Notes under the pieces: generated by a model | What the model saw: the letters and a program-made list of their open reading frames with translations, nothing else | What the model was told of the DNA's origin: nothing | Database searches by the model: none | DNA from: Allomyces arbusculus | Lineage: Eukaryota; Blastocladiomycota; Blastocladiomycetes; Blastocladiales; Blastocladiaceae | Direction: 5' to 3' | NCBI GenBank assembly: GCA_027604705.1 | Contig: JADHYV010000084.1 | Coordinates: forward strand, 1-64,000 | DNA length: 64,000 nt | Program-made: the position numbers and the translations under genes | Shown here: piece by piece, positions 1 through 10,821 of the stretch | Position numbering within the stretch: position 1 is the stretch's first letter | Layout of the letters: the number at the start of each line of letters is the position of its first letter

Positions 1-1017
1 GACACCAAGCCAAGCATCTTTGTGATTTCGGAATTTCTCTTTGTTTTTGTTTGTGCCTTTCATCCAATCTGTGCCCCCTGTGCTTTCCATCATCACCTTT
101 GCTTTTGGAGCAGTTTCCATCAACATGTCTGTGCCCACCAACTCCTGATGTGTTGCCTTCTTTGCTCAGCATCATCCCAGCCATGCAGGAACAACACCAC
201 AGAAGGTACACAGCAACTTCCAGAAAATGAAATTTTCACAAAGTATTTCTCAAGAAAATTTGGGTTTATATTTTTGCATGAAACACCCAGAATACATGGT
301 TTCGAGAAAAGCAAAGTTTGCGTGTACTTAATATTTTTATTAACTACATGGAAACTTTGAGAAGGTCATTTCTCGCCCAAAACCATAAAACTTTTTTGCC
401 ATAATATGCACGCAGGCGTCTTTTTGGACGCTCTTTCCGATGGTATAGTCAAAAGCATTGAACTCCGATGGGAACAGGGGTGAACCTAATCCAGGAAAGC
501 AACGTTTGCGTTTACTTAATTTGTTTATTAACTACATGGAAACTTTGAGAAGGTCATTTCTCGCCCAAAACCATTAAACTGTTTCGCCATAATATGCACA
601 CAGGCGTCTTTTCGGACGCTCTTTCCGATGGTATAGTCAAAAGCATTAAACTCCGATGGTAACAGGGGTGAACCTGAAATCAGAGTTGTGCACATCCAAT
701 GTGGTCTGCAGTCACCTTTTGACAGAGTGCCCCATAGCCCACCCTGTACCACAGCAACCACCAATTAGTTCTTGACCACAATCATTTCATTTGCAAAGTC
801 GGTTGGCGCAATTTTTCACTTTGACATGTGCAGAATGCACTTGCAGTCTCCAGATGATGACCAGTTAGAAACTAGACATGGCAAAATCCACTTTGACATT
901 CAACCAAAGGTTGCAGTGCAACACAACAGCTGCCATCTACCTTTATACATACAACACGCCCAACGACAAAACGGTAATACAGGAGGAAGAACAGACAATG
1001 GGAGCGTGGCGACTAAA
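1..1017. other. AT-richer gene-free flank with repeats
   Basis: No convincing gene. Open frames here have no coding look (Cys/His/Phe-rich, no domain) and the base composition is clearly AT-richer than the rest of the window. It holds the two-copy repeat annotated separately. The last few hundred bases are the 3' flank of the minus-strand RGS gene. Confidence 0.6.
309..675. repeat. Two tandem ~180-bp repeat copies (period 188 bp)
   Basis: Copy 1 spans about 309-487 and copy 2 about 497-675, exactly 188 bp apart throughout, with about a dozen scattered single-base differences. Each copy contains a perfect 5-bp inverted repeat (GCGTC and GACGC around a 6-base loop) near its middle; the loops differ slightly while both stems are intact. 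No coding frame spans either copy. This could be a satellite-like repeat or a fragment of a mobile element; the sequence alone does not decide. Confidence 0.8.
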
Positions 1018-2309
1018 CTACTTTGCTTTCTTTGGACCCCAGCTGCCAAAGAGAGACTTGATGAATGACGAGCTGTTGGTGCCAGATCCAGATCGGCCTG
1101 AGCCCGAATCACCGTCGGACTTGCTCGACCCGCGCTTACCCTTCTTGCTGTTGGGGTACATGAGCACAAACACGTCGTCGGGCACGTTGCCGTCAAAGCA
1201 GAAGGTAACAAACTCGCAGACCTTGGCGCGAATGAGCCGGTGCGGCGACATTTCGCCGTCGAGACTGTCGAGCCCCATGCGGCGCAGCTGCCGCGTGCTC
1301 GGCACGGGCGACCCACCAGCGGACGCGGGCACCGACGAGCCTGTCGGGTACCGCTTGTTGAGATGCTCGAGCAAGTGCGTCGTGGCCGCAACGAGCTGCT
1401 GGCCCGTGGGCCGCGTGCCCGAGTGTGTGTCGAGCACGTCGCGCCATGTCAGAGACTTGCGCCAGGAAATCCACGACTCTTCCAGCATCGTCATGACGCC
1501 CTCGCGCGCCGCATCGAAACTCGCGACCGGGTCCGACTGGGCCCAGGCTGTGAGCGCGGCGAGCCGGGTGGCCTCAGGCAAATTGAGCTCGAGCGGGGCC
1601 GAGCCGGCAATGTAGGTGTCAAAGACGACGGCAGGGTGCACGCGGTGGATAGCAATGTCCAAGAGGAAGAACTGAATGACGACGAGGACGAGCGAGGTTC
1701 GTCAGCCAACGTCCGCACAATAACGTTATGGTTGCCGTCGTGCGTCATCCCAGTACGTACCAGGTTCTCGGGCGCAAACAGGTCGATATGGTGAGCGAGG
1801 AAGTAGCACAAGGGGATGCGCGACAAGAGCAGCTTGGGCAAGCCTTGCGCGTGGCACTCGTCAACCGACACGTCGGAGATTTGCTCCTCGATCATGATGA
1901 GCCCGGTGCCGGCGCCGTAGATGACCGTGTTGGCTAGTGCTTGATGCGAATCGGTGGCGTCGACCGTCGTTGCGGCAGTCGACCGCGATGGGCTGGTGAG
2001 CGGTGCGCCGCTGGCAGACGACAACCAGGGCGGGGAAATCGGCGTCGAGATGTTGCCGCCGCCAAAGACGAGACCGCCGGGCGTGCGCGGCGTGTTCGGC
2101 GTGCGAGTACTGGTGACCGAGGTGGCCGATGCAGGTGGGGGTGAGCCCGACGTGGAATTGGTCGGCGAGCGCGAGCAGTTGGATGCGGTGGTGGCGGGCG
2201 AAGGGACGGCGAGCAGCGTCGTCTGGACCGAGAGCGTGTCGGGGCGCGGTTTACGAGGGGTGCGGGCAGCGGTCGGAGCAGGTGGAGAGAGACGACCGCC
2301 GGGCGCCAT
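1018..2309 (-). CDS. RGS-domain protein (regulator of G-protein signalling)
   Basis: Probable GTPase-activating protein for heterotrimeric G-protein alpha subunits. Two exons: 2309-1761 and 1671-1018, with a phase-0 GTACGT..CAG intron of 89 nt; 400 residues. Residues 1-120 are Ser/Thr/Pro-rich and probably disordered. The RGS fold spans about 155-263: a helical start ending in APENL (residues 179-183), the FFLLDIAI helix directly after the splice, the D-T-Y-I-x-x-x-A-P-L-E-L-N-L segment (201-214) and the last helix SFDAAREGVMTMLEES (234-249), which matches the family's usual FDEAQ..I...ME.DS pattern. The tail is Ser/Gly-rich and basic. The start is the first ATG in the conserved frame. The join restores the RGS domain across the intron, which supports the model. 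No membrane segment or DEP domain is visible, so membrane targeting is unclear. Confidence 0.8.
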
Positions 2310-3294
2310 TATATGCCCGAGTACGCGCGGGTCGAGAGAGGGGAGCGAATGCAAGGGGCGGGACGGGCCGTGGCGGAGCGGTAGGGCGCGGTAGAGAGTC
2401 GATGCACGGCGACGCGCGCGGTGGGCGGGGCTGCAGCAGGCTGGCCAGGGGCGCACAGTGCGCGACGCGAGTCGACGTGCGTGCTCGTCGTGGGTGGGGA
2501 CAAGGGGTGGCGCTCGGTGCGCGCGGCAAGAATGCACGGGTTGGGAACAACGGGCCGCCTTGGCTCGGTCGGCCCGGATGCGCGATGCGTGCCGGGCGCG
2601 TCGGTGCGTCGGGTCGGCGTGGTCTGGACGGGGCGCGAAGCCGGCCCGAAGGTGCGATGTGAGCGCGCGTGCTCTTGCGCTCTGCCGTCCAGGTTCGCAG
2701 GCGCACAGATCGGGGCACGCGCAACTTGGCTTTTGCTGGCTGGCGGTCGGTCGGTGGTTGCTGCAGCTGGCCGGTTCGTCGGGAGCGGGCGCTGCGAGCC
2801 GCCCGTCAGTCGCTGCTGCTGCAGTTGCTGGCCGTGCTGCCGTAGGCTGCGCTTTGCGCGCGCTCGGTTCGGCGCCGGTTGTCGTTGAGCGTCAGGGAGA
2901 TGCGCACGGGGCTCGGCCCATCGCATCCGGCGGTGCTGTCGGGTGGTCGTCGGCAACGCCCGCGAGGTGGGCGTCGTTTCGGCGGCGACGCTTCGTCGCC
3001 ATCTGCGCGGGTGTGGCGCAGGCGTGCGCAGGCAGTTGCCGCGAGATGATCAGGGCGCAGCCAAATGAAATCAGGTCTGACGTGGCCCCCGGGTGGATCT
3101 GCGGTGAGTGTGCGGTGAGCTCTCGTCACCTGCGCAACCTGCCATCGCCGTCGGCTCGCGACTTACCTCTGCCCCACGTCCACCGCACATCGACCGCACC
3201 ATCCACAAGTCGACATGGACGACGACGTCGCTGCTGCGCGCACGCTCACGCCCAGCCCAACCAACCAAGCACGACCGTCCGCATTGACCGCGCC

Positions 3295-4238
3295 ATGTCA
3301 ACCTACTCGGCACGCTCCGGCAAACTCTCGTTCAAAGGCGCCGACTCTGACCCGGCCAAGAAATCGAAAAAGCGGAAACGCAAGCACGCTGCACCTACGA
3401 CCGACGCGGCCGCATCCTCCTCCTCGAGCACCGGCGCGCTCCCTGACGAGGGCTGGGTCGTGCTCGCCAGCATTGACCACCTCACCGGCCCATGCCTCGT
3501 GCTGTTCCCCGACTCGGACCCGCCCTCCACGCTCTACCACCCGTCCGACACGGACCACGTCGTTGCGCGACCCACCGACGACGGCGACCAGTTTGTTGCC
3601 GCGTCCTACGAGCCGACCGACGTGCACCAAGTCTTTGTCGCAACCAAGTTGCCGGGCAGCTCGGCCGGCGAGCCGAGGTGGAGTTTGAAGACTGCCGAAG
3701 GCCGATACCTTGGCGCCGACAAGCATGGCGTTGTGTCGTGCTCCGTCACGGCCGTCGGCGCGACCGAGGAGGTGCAGCTCCACTCTCTCTACTCGTAATC
3801 TTTTCTCTGAACGCCATTGGATCGCTTCTTCTGACCGTTATCTTCGGCGTTCTCTCACATCTGCAGTGGAACCCCGTCCTCGTGCCCGACACGAAACGCG
3901 TCGCCTTCCAGTCGGTTTGGGGTCAGTACCTGCAACTCGTCCGCCCCAACGACCCGCAGTCGGTGTGGCAGCTGCGCGCCGACGCCAAGGACATGGGTTT
4001 CTGCTCGTCGTTTCTCGTCAAGGTCCAGGCGCAGGCCGTGCACGCCGCCAACAAGCGCCAGCGCCGCGTCAAGGACCGCGTCGAGCTGCTCGATGACAAT
4101 GACAACCCCGTCGATCCGAGCGCGGCCGCCAATCTGCGTCTCGACCACCATCTCGTTGACGCCAAGCGCGAGGGCAAGCTGGCCGAGGCGCTGCTCGACC
4201 GTCGCGCCAAGACCAAGAGCGACCGGTACTGCAAGTGA
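3295..4238 (+). CDS. FRG1: FRG1-like protein (actin-bundling / RNA-processing factor)
   Basis: Homologue of FRG1, a conserved nuclear/nucleolar protein linked to pre-mRNA splicing and actin bundling. Exons 3295-3771 and 3867-4238; the 95-nt intron (GTGCAG..CAG, phase 0) is placed where it restores the family order GATEE then WNPVL. 282 residues, against 258 in human. The N-terminus (YSARSGKLSFKG followed by a Lys/Arg cluster KKSKKRKRK) matches the FRG1 start plus nuclear-localisation signal; the beta-trefoil (fascin-like) core includes the W-S-L-K-T-A-E-G-R-Y-L-G motif; the C-terminus LLDRRAKTKSDRYCK is almost diagnostic. The ATG is chosen because it aligns with the usual FRG1 N-terminus. It converges with the next gene, leaving only 97 bp between the two stop codons. 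Confidence 0.93.
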
Positions 4239-4335
4239 TTCCGCGGCAATGGTCATCCACAATATTACAAACCATGCATTTCGATGTTATTTTTCTTTTA
4301 ACACGACGCGCCAATACCACACTCGTCAAAACTAA

Positions 4336-7224
4336 TCAAAACTTACCGATCTTCATGCCGTTCGAGTTCGATTTGGGCTGCAACGGCTTTCCGAGCCAGC
4401 CCGACTTGTACTGCGATTTATCAGTTTTATCGGCCTGCATCATCACAACGTGCATCTTGGCCAAGGCCACGAGCTCGCCACTGTCGTCGCCGACCGGCGC
4501 CTGCACCGTCACCCTCGGCTTGGGCACAACCCGCCACTTTTCGTCACTGTGCGGGACGGGGGCCGGCGCCGGCGGACTCTGCTGCCAGGTCAGATGGGGC
4601 GGTGGCATCACGCCCTGCTGCTCGCTGTTGTGCGCCATTCCGACCTCGCCCATCTCGTCTCCTGACGCGCTTTCGCTGTCGAACTCCTCCGAGCTCGAGA
4701 TAGAGTCTCCTCCACCAGTCCCATGGCCATTACGCGAGATCAGCACGCCACGACTAGACCCGGCAATCGGGGCGACCGAAACCAGCTCTTGGACGTGCGG
4801 CAACGTCGTTTCGGCACTCGGCACCATCGTCCGCGACCACGCGCTACGTGCCGGCGAGTTGGCGTCGCACAACGATTCAGGCGCGTGCTCGATCAGCGGC
4901 GAGAACTCGGTCATGCGCAGAACCAACGTCCGTCCCTCGCCTACGCTACGAGCCAGCGAGTCAGCCGCGCGCGGCGATTTCGGTGCATGCTCAAACTGCG
5001 GCGACGACTCAGTCGTGCGCGAAGCCGACAGCTCTGTATCACCCAGGAGGTCCGCCATCTCGGCAGTCGTCGGATCAAAGCACTCGGCGGCCAAGTCGAC
5101 CGGGCTCGGCGGCAGGTCTGGCCGGCCCGTTCGGTCGTAAATATCCGCAAGCACCTGGTCGAAGAACATGATTAGGTCGGGCACGGGATCGATCTGTCAG
5201 AAACACAAATTGGTCATCATCATACTAAGCGGCGATTATCACCATGATAGGCGGCAAAACGGACCTCGCTCGCGCCAAAGAGCGCCACGTTGTCGGCTGG
5301 TATGCTGGTGGCGGTGGAACGAAGTACAAACTCGTCGCTCTGCCCAGCCGAATGCCGCGTGTCCGTCCAAGCGTTGAGGAGATCGTCAATGTCAACAACC
5401 TTGAATAATAGCGCGGGTCGTGAGCACACAATCAAGGGTGAAGATGCGAAAAGAACACATCCGCAGACCGTACTGGATGCGCGGGACCGCATGTCGCGGC
5501 GGTCGAACGCACGGCCGTGAAATTGTCGTGATTGACGGAGGACTCTTCGTTCGAGCGCGCCATGTTGCCGGTTAAGTCCAACGACAGGAACAGTTTGAGC
5601 TCTTCGTCAAGCATTGAAAACGTGTTGCGGAGCGACGCCGACTGCTGAACAGACGCTGATTGCGCACCGCTACGCGAGTCGTCCAAGGTGCGCTGCGGGG
5701 GCGATCTTGGATCACCAAATCCAGCAGATGGACCAGGAATGGTCGACGGCACATCGTCGCGCAAAGCAGTCCTAGTCGGCTGTCGCGGCATGGGCAAAAA
5801 CTCGGCGACACACTCGATGGGTCCCCAATACTCGACGTCGCACGCCGGTGCAGTACCTACGAATGCAGGCGCAAAAGGACAAAACAACTTAGTTCTTCCA
5901 GTACGGCACGACCAACGGCCGCCAAGACGAAGAAAAGGACAAGAATCATTACAGGACTTGAGAACGCAGATTTGAAATCGCGGGCAGTACGCCCACTGCC
6001 CCAGCTCGGTAGAGTGCCGAGGACAGCGTCGAATGCAACTGCTGCGGAGCAGGTGCGAGAAAACGAGGTTGCGGTCAATCGGGACCGTCCACGGCGTGGG
6101 GAGTAGAGCGTAGAATGTGTCGGCCGTCAGCGGGAAATTTGCTTGCTTTTCGAGCATCTTGGTCACGTCTAGGCGCAAGAACCAGGACCAAGTCAGTGGA
6201 GGCCGTTACCCAAAGCGGGCAAATGACGAGAGAGAACCCTACTGGAAGCGGCGCGTTGCAGAATTTGCCGCTGGTCGCGATCGAGCGTCTCCTCCCAGTG
6301 CGCAATCAAGTTGGCCGTGGAGAGGGACTTGTACCGCAGCGACGCGCTCCCAAATAGGCCCCGTTGGTCGGCCCACTCGTCGAGAGACCAGTCGACGTCA
6401 CGCGGCCAGCACACGAGAGCGACTTGAGTGGATTCGAGACCACGAGCCAGGTGGAAAGCGGCCTATTCAGAAGAAAGTAAATCAAAATTATGGATCCGTG
6501 TAGTTCTAGTCCGGTTCGCCAACGCACCTCGAGAACTTCGTGCCGATTACGCGTGCCGACCACGACCAACTGCGATGGATTCTCGACCGAGGGATAAAGC
6601 ATCGCATGGAGCGCATCGTCGACGTTTCCGTGCACCGCGTGCGGAGCGTCGAGACCGGGCCAGTAGACAGCAGCGGGGCCGCGCACCGTATAGCGCGAGC
6701 GGGTCGGGTCCATTGAAGTTGGCCGCGACGTCTCGGTCATGAAGACGACGTGGATCACGTCCTGCATGGCAACGAGCAGATGGGTTATAAGCATACGGCG
6801 CCGTTGAGCATGCTCTTGAAGAAAACTGCCGCGTATGCACCTTGGGCGGCATGAGCCCTGGGTGCTCCTTGGTCGCGTAGGTCCACACATCTGGTAGACT
6901 CTTGTCGAGCAGAAACAGCGCGAGCCGTGGCCGTGTGGGTTCCGCCACCTCATGCGCGTTGCTTTGCGAGGTGCCGGCGCTGATCATGGTTGGCGTCGCA
7001 ATCGTCATCCAGCGTGAGTTGATCTGTGTCGGGCTCAATGACAGTGTCGCGGTGCTGGTGCTGGAGCTGCCGGTCGTGCTGTTGGTTCGGCTGATGTTGC
7101 CGTTGCCCTTGCGCAGCGCAGGCAAGGCCATGACGGGTTGCTGGCGCGTGGTCGACTGTTTGCGAGTAGTTGGGCGCCAATGCGCGATGGATGCGACGCT
7201 GTCGAGAAGGTATAACTGCTGCAA
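4336..7224 (-). CDS. Multi-exon protein of unknown function
   Basis: I do not recognise this protein. A continuous 796-residue reading needs seven exons: 7224-6841, 6761-6528, 6462-6243, 6168-5953, 5856-5513, 5399-5265 and 5193-4336, with 65-113-nt GT..AG introns. The 96-nt fourth intron is a multiple of three without a stop and might be retained. Residues 1-100 are Ser/Thr-rich. The middle (about 100-400) looks globular, with hydrophobic strands such as RLALFLLD and QLVVVGTRN alternating with helices, and several Cys in the fourth exon. The last exon is acidic and disordered, with the partly repeated pieces TESSPQFEHAPKSP and TEFSPLIEHAPES, and ends in a basic tail. No membrane segment. The start (ATG 7224) is the first in frame; ATG at 7131 is an alternative. 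The model is inferred and the family is unknown. Confidence 0.6.
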
Positions 7225-7579
7225 CAGGCCGTGGTCATCGAGAGGGAGAGCGAGAGGACGGCTGTTGCGTGTGGGCGGAGCCGTGGCGTCGGTGCTTTGG
7301 CGTATTTTAAGGACGACAGGCCCCGGTCAAGCGCCGGACAGGGAGAGGGCTGGCAGGACCGACGACCGACTGTTCGCTCTGCTCGACAGACAATAAATAC
7401 CAGCAGGCCAGCAGCAACACGACGCACCACGACGCACGAGCGCTTCGTCTATGAATCTCTCTGTATTGATTTCATCTGGCAGCAACAAGGATCAAAAAGA
7501 GCGCGGCGCGAGGGGAAACAGAAACAAAACAAAAAAAGACCGAGAAAGAGCGCACGCAGACAGACAGCGCGCGCATTGT
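7225..7579. other. Intergenic spacer
   Basis: Gap between two minus-strand genes: the 5' flank of the unknown protein at 4.3-7.2 kb and the 3' flank of the receptor-like gene. It contains purine-rich stretches near 7240 and an A-rich tract near 7520-7545. No gene seen. Confidence 0.5.
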
Positions 7580-9585
7580 CTACTCTTCTTGCACAACAAC
7601 TTGAATCTTGATCAGCGCACGGCCCGTCGCCGCGTCGACTACGCCCGGGAACACACACTTGGTCACGCGCCGCTCGCCGCTGCTAATACCTGTGGTGCTG
7701 CTCGGCTCCTCGGCCAAGTAGACGCGCATCGTCGCATCATCAAACACGTTGCCCGTCGGCACGACCAGCGCCGCCTTGGGCTTGATCGTCACGAGTCGCG
7801 CCAGCAACTTGGCCACAACGGCCTCGCTGTCGCCGTCAGTCATGGGCAACCCATCGGCGAGCCCGGCCACGAGCCGGTCAGTCGCCTCTGCCATGGCCTG
7901 CGCGCGCCGGGACCGGAATGCCGTCACGGCGCTCGGGTCCCGGTCCATCGTGGACCGACCCGGCGGCGGGACCTGCATGCTAGCCGCGCGCTCGAAATGC
8001 GAAAAGGCCGACAACCACGCATCGGCAATGTCTTGGAGTGAGTCGTCGGCGAGCAGGTTGGCGGCAGCGACACTGGTTGTCGGGACAACAGGCTCTCCGG
8101 GCGCAGGAGTCGGCGCCGCCGCAGCGCTCTTGCCGTCGGCAATGACCGCTTTGAGACCGACCATGGTCGCGAGCGGGAAGAGCTTGATGTGCGGCGACAG
8201 CTGCACGGCCACAGGTGCAACCGTAAATGGGACCGGGGCCGCTGAGGGAGCTGGAGGGGCTTGGGTCAGAGCCGGGGCTGCGGCCGGGGTTGCCGGTTTC
8301 AAAAGCGGCGGCGCGGCCGACACAGGCACTGGCGGTGCCGGAGCCGCAACAGCCGAAATATTCAAGAGCACTTGGCTCGACGTGGTTCCCGGGGCCATTG
8401 TGCGAGAATCCTCGGGCTGGGGCGCTGCGAGTCGAGCTGCGGCGGACCTGCGGCGACGGCGGTTGATAATAAACAGGACCTGATCATGCAAGCACAAAGA
8501 GGTCAGCACGAATCCACATCGATGGTCAAGTGAAAAGGTAGGAGAGGAGAAATCGGTACCGCTGCCCCAAGTACGACCCCGATCCCAACCCCGATGCCAA
8601 TATAGGCCGGCGTGTTCCCGCCCGACGAGCTTGCCTGCACATCGTTGCCCGACCGACCCGACACGGGTGTGTCGGCGGGGGACCCCAGCGACGTGGATGT
8701 CGGGCTCGGGTCCCGAACCATGCTCGCGAGCGCAGCGAGATCACGCACATTCGTGTCGCCATGACACGAGAGCACGCCCTTGACATTAGCCGCCTGGAGC
8801 CCCACTTGCGGTACCGAGACGAGCGACGACGCGAGGTCGAGCCACTGGCACTGCGCGAATGCACCCGACGTGTTTTGCGCAAGGCATCCGTGCAGTGTCG
8901 CGACCCCACTCGACCCGGTCACGGACACGCTGCCCTTGACGGCATGTGCGGGCGCGAGGTTGGCCGGGCACCGCGCAGACGCGAGCATCGGGTTGTCGAC
9001 GCCGGCGGGGAACGTGCACAGACCGTCAAACCGCACGTGCTTGTCATTTGGCTCGCTGACCGCGACGGGTGCGCTCCCGTACCAGCCAAGCAGGCCGGCC
9101 TTGTCGCGAGACTGCGAGAGACTGCGAAACATGCGTGCGCCCGCGGCGTTGTCGCTGCACAGCAGACGCAGCGGCGTGCCCGTTTCAGTATTGCCGGTAT
9201 TGCCGACGACAAGGCATCCGGCGAGGGACAAGTCGGTCAATGTGGCAGGCGCCTTGTCGCATCCGTCATCTTTTGTGCACACGGACGGTGTATACTGGCG
9301 CCAAACGTCCATGAGCTCGGGAATCGGGCGATACGGCATCGCGGCATCGGTCGGGACGTAGGGACATTCACCAATCGGGGCCGGCGTGCCTTGGGTCGTC
9401 GTTGTCGTGGTCGTCGGTGTCTGGCTTGGTGTCGGTGCTACCGAGTTGCCGCCTGAGCCGCCTGGGGCTGCGATACCACCGGAACCGCTGGCCACGGCGC
9501 CGGTAACGCTGCTCGCGGTCGGGACGCCGCCGCCGACGGTCGTGGAGCCCGGAAACGAGGCGACGGGCGGGGCCAGGTCACCCAT
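7580..9585 (-). CDS. Single-pass receptor-like membrane protein, paralogue A
   Basis: Predicted type-I-like membrane protein of about 641 residues. Exons 9585-8560 and 8479-7580 with an 80-nt phase-0 intron (GTACCG..CAG) inside the membrane segment. Order: Ser/Thr/Gly/Pro-rich stalk, with a run of seven Thr; a Cys-containing outer region (ECPYVP, AGCLVV, LLCSDN, GLCTFP, ARCPAN, HGCLAQ, AQCQWL, LSCHGD); the membrane segment YIGIGVGIGVVLGAAVLFII; the stop-transfer NRRRRR; an Ala/Pro-rich linker; a cytoplasmic segment starting DIADAWLSAF; and the C-terminal RVTKCVFPGVVDAATGRALI. The same order recurs in the gene at 55.1-57.5 kb, with recognisable similarity at the C-terminus. No clear signal peptide follows the chosen ATG; the frame stays open upstream to 9876, so the 5' end is uncertain. 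Family not recognised; a surface sensor or wall-anchored role is inference. Confidence 0.7.
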
Positions 9586-10067
9586 GATGAAAGTTGATGT
9601 TGAGCAAGCTGCAGCGCGGGCGACAGCGTTCGCGAGTCGAGTGCCGGAAGTGCTGGACCAAGAGGTGGACGCTGATCCGCTGCTCGTCCTGCAGGCGCTG
9701 GTGGTGCTCTTGCTCGCAGGTGCTCGTGAACGGGGTCTGTGGTGCTGCGGGTGGTCATCGTGGTGGGGCGAAGCCCGCGGGGCCGTCGTCCGTTCGCCGT
9801 GGCGCAGGTTTCTGCCGTTGAGTCCCTGGCTGCCAATGAATTTTTCCAGATTATTCCCGACGTGCACACGGTTCATGTAACCTCCTCTCCGCGCACGGCA
9901 AGGGCTGCCTTCGGTTTCTCATGCGAGCACGCGCCTCACGGCGAGGTCAAGGTGACACGGCTTCTTCCCCTTGCCGCTTCCGTGGGGACGATGAGCTCGG
10001 CTCGCGGCGACACCATCAACGTAAACGACCAAAAAAACGCGACGGGAGCGCCATCCACGCGCCATCG
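9586..10067. other. Spacer / possible 5' extension of receptor-like gene
   Basis: The receptor-like gene's frame remains open as far as an in-frame ATG at 9876, but that extension is Arg/Ser/His-rich and unlike coding sequence elsewhere in the protein. A missing first exon carrying a signal peptide may lie here; I could not identify one. Confidence 0.4.
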
Positions 10068-10766
10068 TCAATCTTCGTACCGCCGAATCAGCCCCTCGTC
10101 CATTTCATCGGCCCATCGCTTGACGCGCGCCGCTTCCTTGCGGCTGTGCCCGCTCCTCGACTGCATCGCGCCGCGAAGTTCGGGTGGGTCGGCCTCACGG
10201 AGAGTCCGTGTCTTCACCGTTTCGCCGAGCCACTGCGCCGCTGACTTGACCACGCGCACACCCCGCTCCGGTTGCACGGGTGACGTTGCGGGCCCCGTGC
10301 GCGGTCGTATACTTGCTGATCGTGCCGCAGGTACGGATGCAGAAGATGATCTCGCTCGCGCGGAACGTCTCGGGTCCAAGAACGCAAGTTCGGCTGGAAG
10401 TGGAGGACCAGTGCGGCGCGCAGGTGGTGGTGGCGGTGGAATCGGCGGTGCCACGGAGCGCGGAGCCAGGGGTGGTCCTGGTCGCGGTCGGGCCACCGGC
10501 CGAGGTGTGGCAGGAACGGGTGGAGAAGTTGCTGCTGAAGTGGGACGACGCACTGGCGACGACGACATTGCGCTCGGTCGAGCTGAAACGAGATGTGTGG
10601 CACTAGGTCGAGCCGTGGTGGAGCTGGCCGTGAATTGCATCCGTGGTGCTGCACCAGCGGCGCCCTTCGACGCCATCAATGCGACTGGCAGGTTTGCGGT
10701 TTGAACGGACCCCGGCCGCACGGGAGGCGGTGCAAAGAGGGCCCTAGATTGCGGTGTGGGGGACAT
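10068..10766 (-). CDS. Small proline/alanine/arginine-rich protein, unknown function
   Basis: Single-exon frame of 232 residues from ATG 10766; the frame is open to 10862 but the upstream part lacks a coding look. The N-terminal two thirds are Pro/Ala/Ser/Arg-rich, with a PPIPPPPPPARR tract that could bind SH3, WW or profilin-type domains. The last ~60 residues (from VKSAAQWLGETVKTRTLREA to DEMDEGLIRRYED) are charged and probably helical, and are the part most likely to be a real conserved module. No known family is recognised. It lies 55 bp downstream of the elongin-A-like gene on the same strand. Confidence 0.5.
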   Translation of the reverse strand: MSPTPQSRALFAPPPVRPGSVQTANLPVALMASKGAAGAAPRMQFTASSTTARPSATHLVSARPSAMSSSPVRRPTSAATSPPVPATPRPVARPRPGPPLAPRSVAPPIPPPPPPARRTGPPLPAELAFLDPRRSARARSSSASVPAARSASIRPRTGPATSPVQPERGVRVVKSAAQWLGETVKTRTLREADPPELRGAMQSRSGHSRKEAARVKRWADEMDEGLIRRYED

Positions 10767-10821
10767 AATTCTAGCTCGCGTCAGAATCGGATACCAAGCA
10801 CAGCACTGGCACAGCCCTGAA

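Noticed and set aside
22-360. 112-residue plus-strand frame
   Set aside because: Phe/Cys/His-rich translation of AT-rich DNA, overlapping the repeat; no domain and no family-like pattern.
878-1615. 245-residue plus-strand frame opposite the RGS gene
   Set aside because: Antisense shadow of RGS exon 2; no conserved motif.
2458-3294. Long N-terminal extension of the FRG1 frame
   Set aside because: Arg/Ala/Gly-rich, and the ATG at 3295 aligns with the usual FRG1 start.
7580-9585. Mucin or flocculin-type wall protein
   Set aside because: No tandem mucin repeats or GPI signal; instead one internal membrane helix with an Arg-rich stop-transfer and a long cytoplasmic part.
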